From: Stramonita haemastoma
Lineage: Eukaryota; Mollusca; Gastropoda; Neogastropoda; Muricidae
DNA: 17,500 bases
Direction of reading: 5' to 3'
Assembly: GCA_030674155.1 (NCBI GenBank)
Contig: JASPKP010000799.1
Location: forward strand, 1 to 17,500
A model generated the notes under the pieces. The model ran no database searches. It saw only the letters and a list, made by a program, of their open reading frames with translations, and had not been told where the DNA came from. Positions 16,652 to 17,500 of the stretch are shown in pieces. The position numbers were made by a program, and so were the translations under genes. Every line of letters starts with the position of its first letter. Position 1 is the first letter of the stretch.

Positions 16652-17159
16652 ATTTCTACTTTACATTTGGGTTTTCTAATTGCCGCAGTTAGATACCGTA
16701 TTGGCTATGACAGCTGCCTATGTGTCAAGGTTGAAAAGGTTGTTGACATCTAGTCTCTAGAATGGAGCTGTGTAGTGATAGAGAAAGTCTGAGTATTGAC
16801 TGGACATATACTTTCCTTTAGAGAGCAGATTTTTCTCTTTTTTAAGTTTCTATACTGGCTGTTAATCATAACTGTTTTATGTATGATAGTGGAACACAAG
16901 TTGTAACAAACTAACGAAATCAGTCTAGGTATTACCTGGGGACAAATTGCCATTAGTCATCATTGCTTCTTGTCATTTTGATGTTGTGGTTAAATGCCCA
17001 CAGCCTACGCACAGCTGGTATTGTGTGTTGGCATACAGAAACCCCTGAAACACACTGTCCCAGGAAACAGACATGTTACTGAAGTCATTGTGATGTGTTA
17101 TAAAGGATTCATATCACAAGAACTTTAGTAACTGTCTGTTTCTCCAGACTGCTACTTTT
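16652..17159 (+). repeat. Segment X5
   Basis: The 5' part is of the CGTATTGGC class, which precedes Y in X1 and X3. Here it is followed by Z4. This breaks the alternation of the array. Confidence 0.85.
17064..17142 (+). repeat. Palindrome copy P8 (X type)
   Basis: 79 nt. The loop is TTATAAAGGATT. Confidence 0.9.
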
Positions 17160-17500
17160 TATTCATTCCTGGAAGGATTTGTTGAGGTGTAAAGAAAACA
17201 CGTGTTGAGAAGTTGATGAAGGGAGACAGGATAATGTAGGTGCAATTTGTTGATTTAGAATCCAATTGCACTTGCCTTGTTCTGTTTCCTTTTCTGTCTT
17301 TTATCTGCTAGTTTTTTGTCTTGATCTTTGTTACTTTGCCGAAATGCATTTTGACTGGATTGATGGATATGTGGTTTGCTTATTTTTAAAAAGCTAGTCC
17401 TGGTTCCAGTTGTCAATGGGGTAACTGAATGAATTTTTTGGTATATGTTTCTTGCTGACATCAGATTTCTAATAATCTGATTACAGTTTCTATCGAACAG
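17160..17500 (+). repeat. Segment Z4 (cut by the window end)
   Basis: Starts like Z2 and Z3 and keeps AAAACACGTGTTGAG as in Z0 and Z1 (AAAACAGGTGTTGAG in Z2 and Z3). It runs off the window before its palindrome. Confidence 0.85.

Noticed and set aside
11920..17142. CRISPR array suggested by regularly spaced palindromic repeats
   Set aside because: The setting is eukaryotic, the spacing is 495-1189 bp, and the sequences between copies are themselves repeated. This is satellite structure.

Overview
This is eukaryotic repeat DNA with no host protein-coding gene that I can support. A mollusc, probably a marine gastropod, is the best guess. The reasons are the retroposon 3' ends, which resemble sequences I know from molluscan genomes (motifs near GAATGAGATGATAAACTGAG, and the segment at 12735-12800 containing TTCTCCCCAGGGAGAGCGCG), the long ACAT/GACA/GA microsatellites and the non-LTR retrotransposon fragment. 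The species cannot be fixed from the sequence alone.

Left part (1-5043). Simple repeats are interleaved with old retroposon pieces. A 5'-truncated LINE fragment on the minus strand (1217-2099) carries most of an RNase H domain and is bounded on both sides by (ACAT)n. Three minus-strand copies of one retroposon 3' end (D1-D3) share an AAGCAC/GTGCTT stem-loop. The second is interrupted by a 247-bp insertion with a perfect 16-bp target-site duplication (3004-3250). A 293-bp compound trinucleotide tract (4419-4711) and an 82-bp degenerate dimer close this part.

Middle part (5044-12003). Two tandem copies of a large block lie side by side. Each starts with an (AC)n(TA)n microsatellite and a short lead, continues with ~710-bp 'type I' units, and ends with a segment I call Z. 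Copy A has three units (U1-U3). Copy B has four (U4-U7). Every unit holds a variable poly-G tract, then a tRNA-A-box-like start joined to a sequence resembling the 3' two thirds of 5S rRNA, and further on a second tRNA-like head with A and B boxes (partly deleted in U5). The units therefore look like a satellite made of fused Pol III-type SINEs.

Right part (12004-17500, continuing past the window). A second satellite is built from segments X (~508 bp), Y (~678 bp) and Z (~630-680 bp) in the order Z X Y X Z X Y X Z X Z. The higher-order period is ~2.32 kb, and the alternation is broken at 17160. Y contains the 3' end of a molluscan-type retroposon (minus strand) fused to a piece of a type I unit, so the two satellites share ancestry. 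Every X and every complete Z ends in the same 78-79-nt near-palindrome, found eight times complete and once cut. Its arms are ~33 nt and ~85-88% complementary, with a ~12-nt loop that varies between segment classes. Copy A of the large duplication ends inside an arm of this palindrome.

How it fits together (inference): retroposon insertions supplied the parts, and unequal exchange and segmental duplication amplified them. The most unusual items are the tRNA/5S composite units and the recurrent hairpin.
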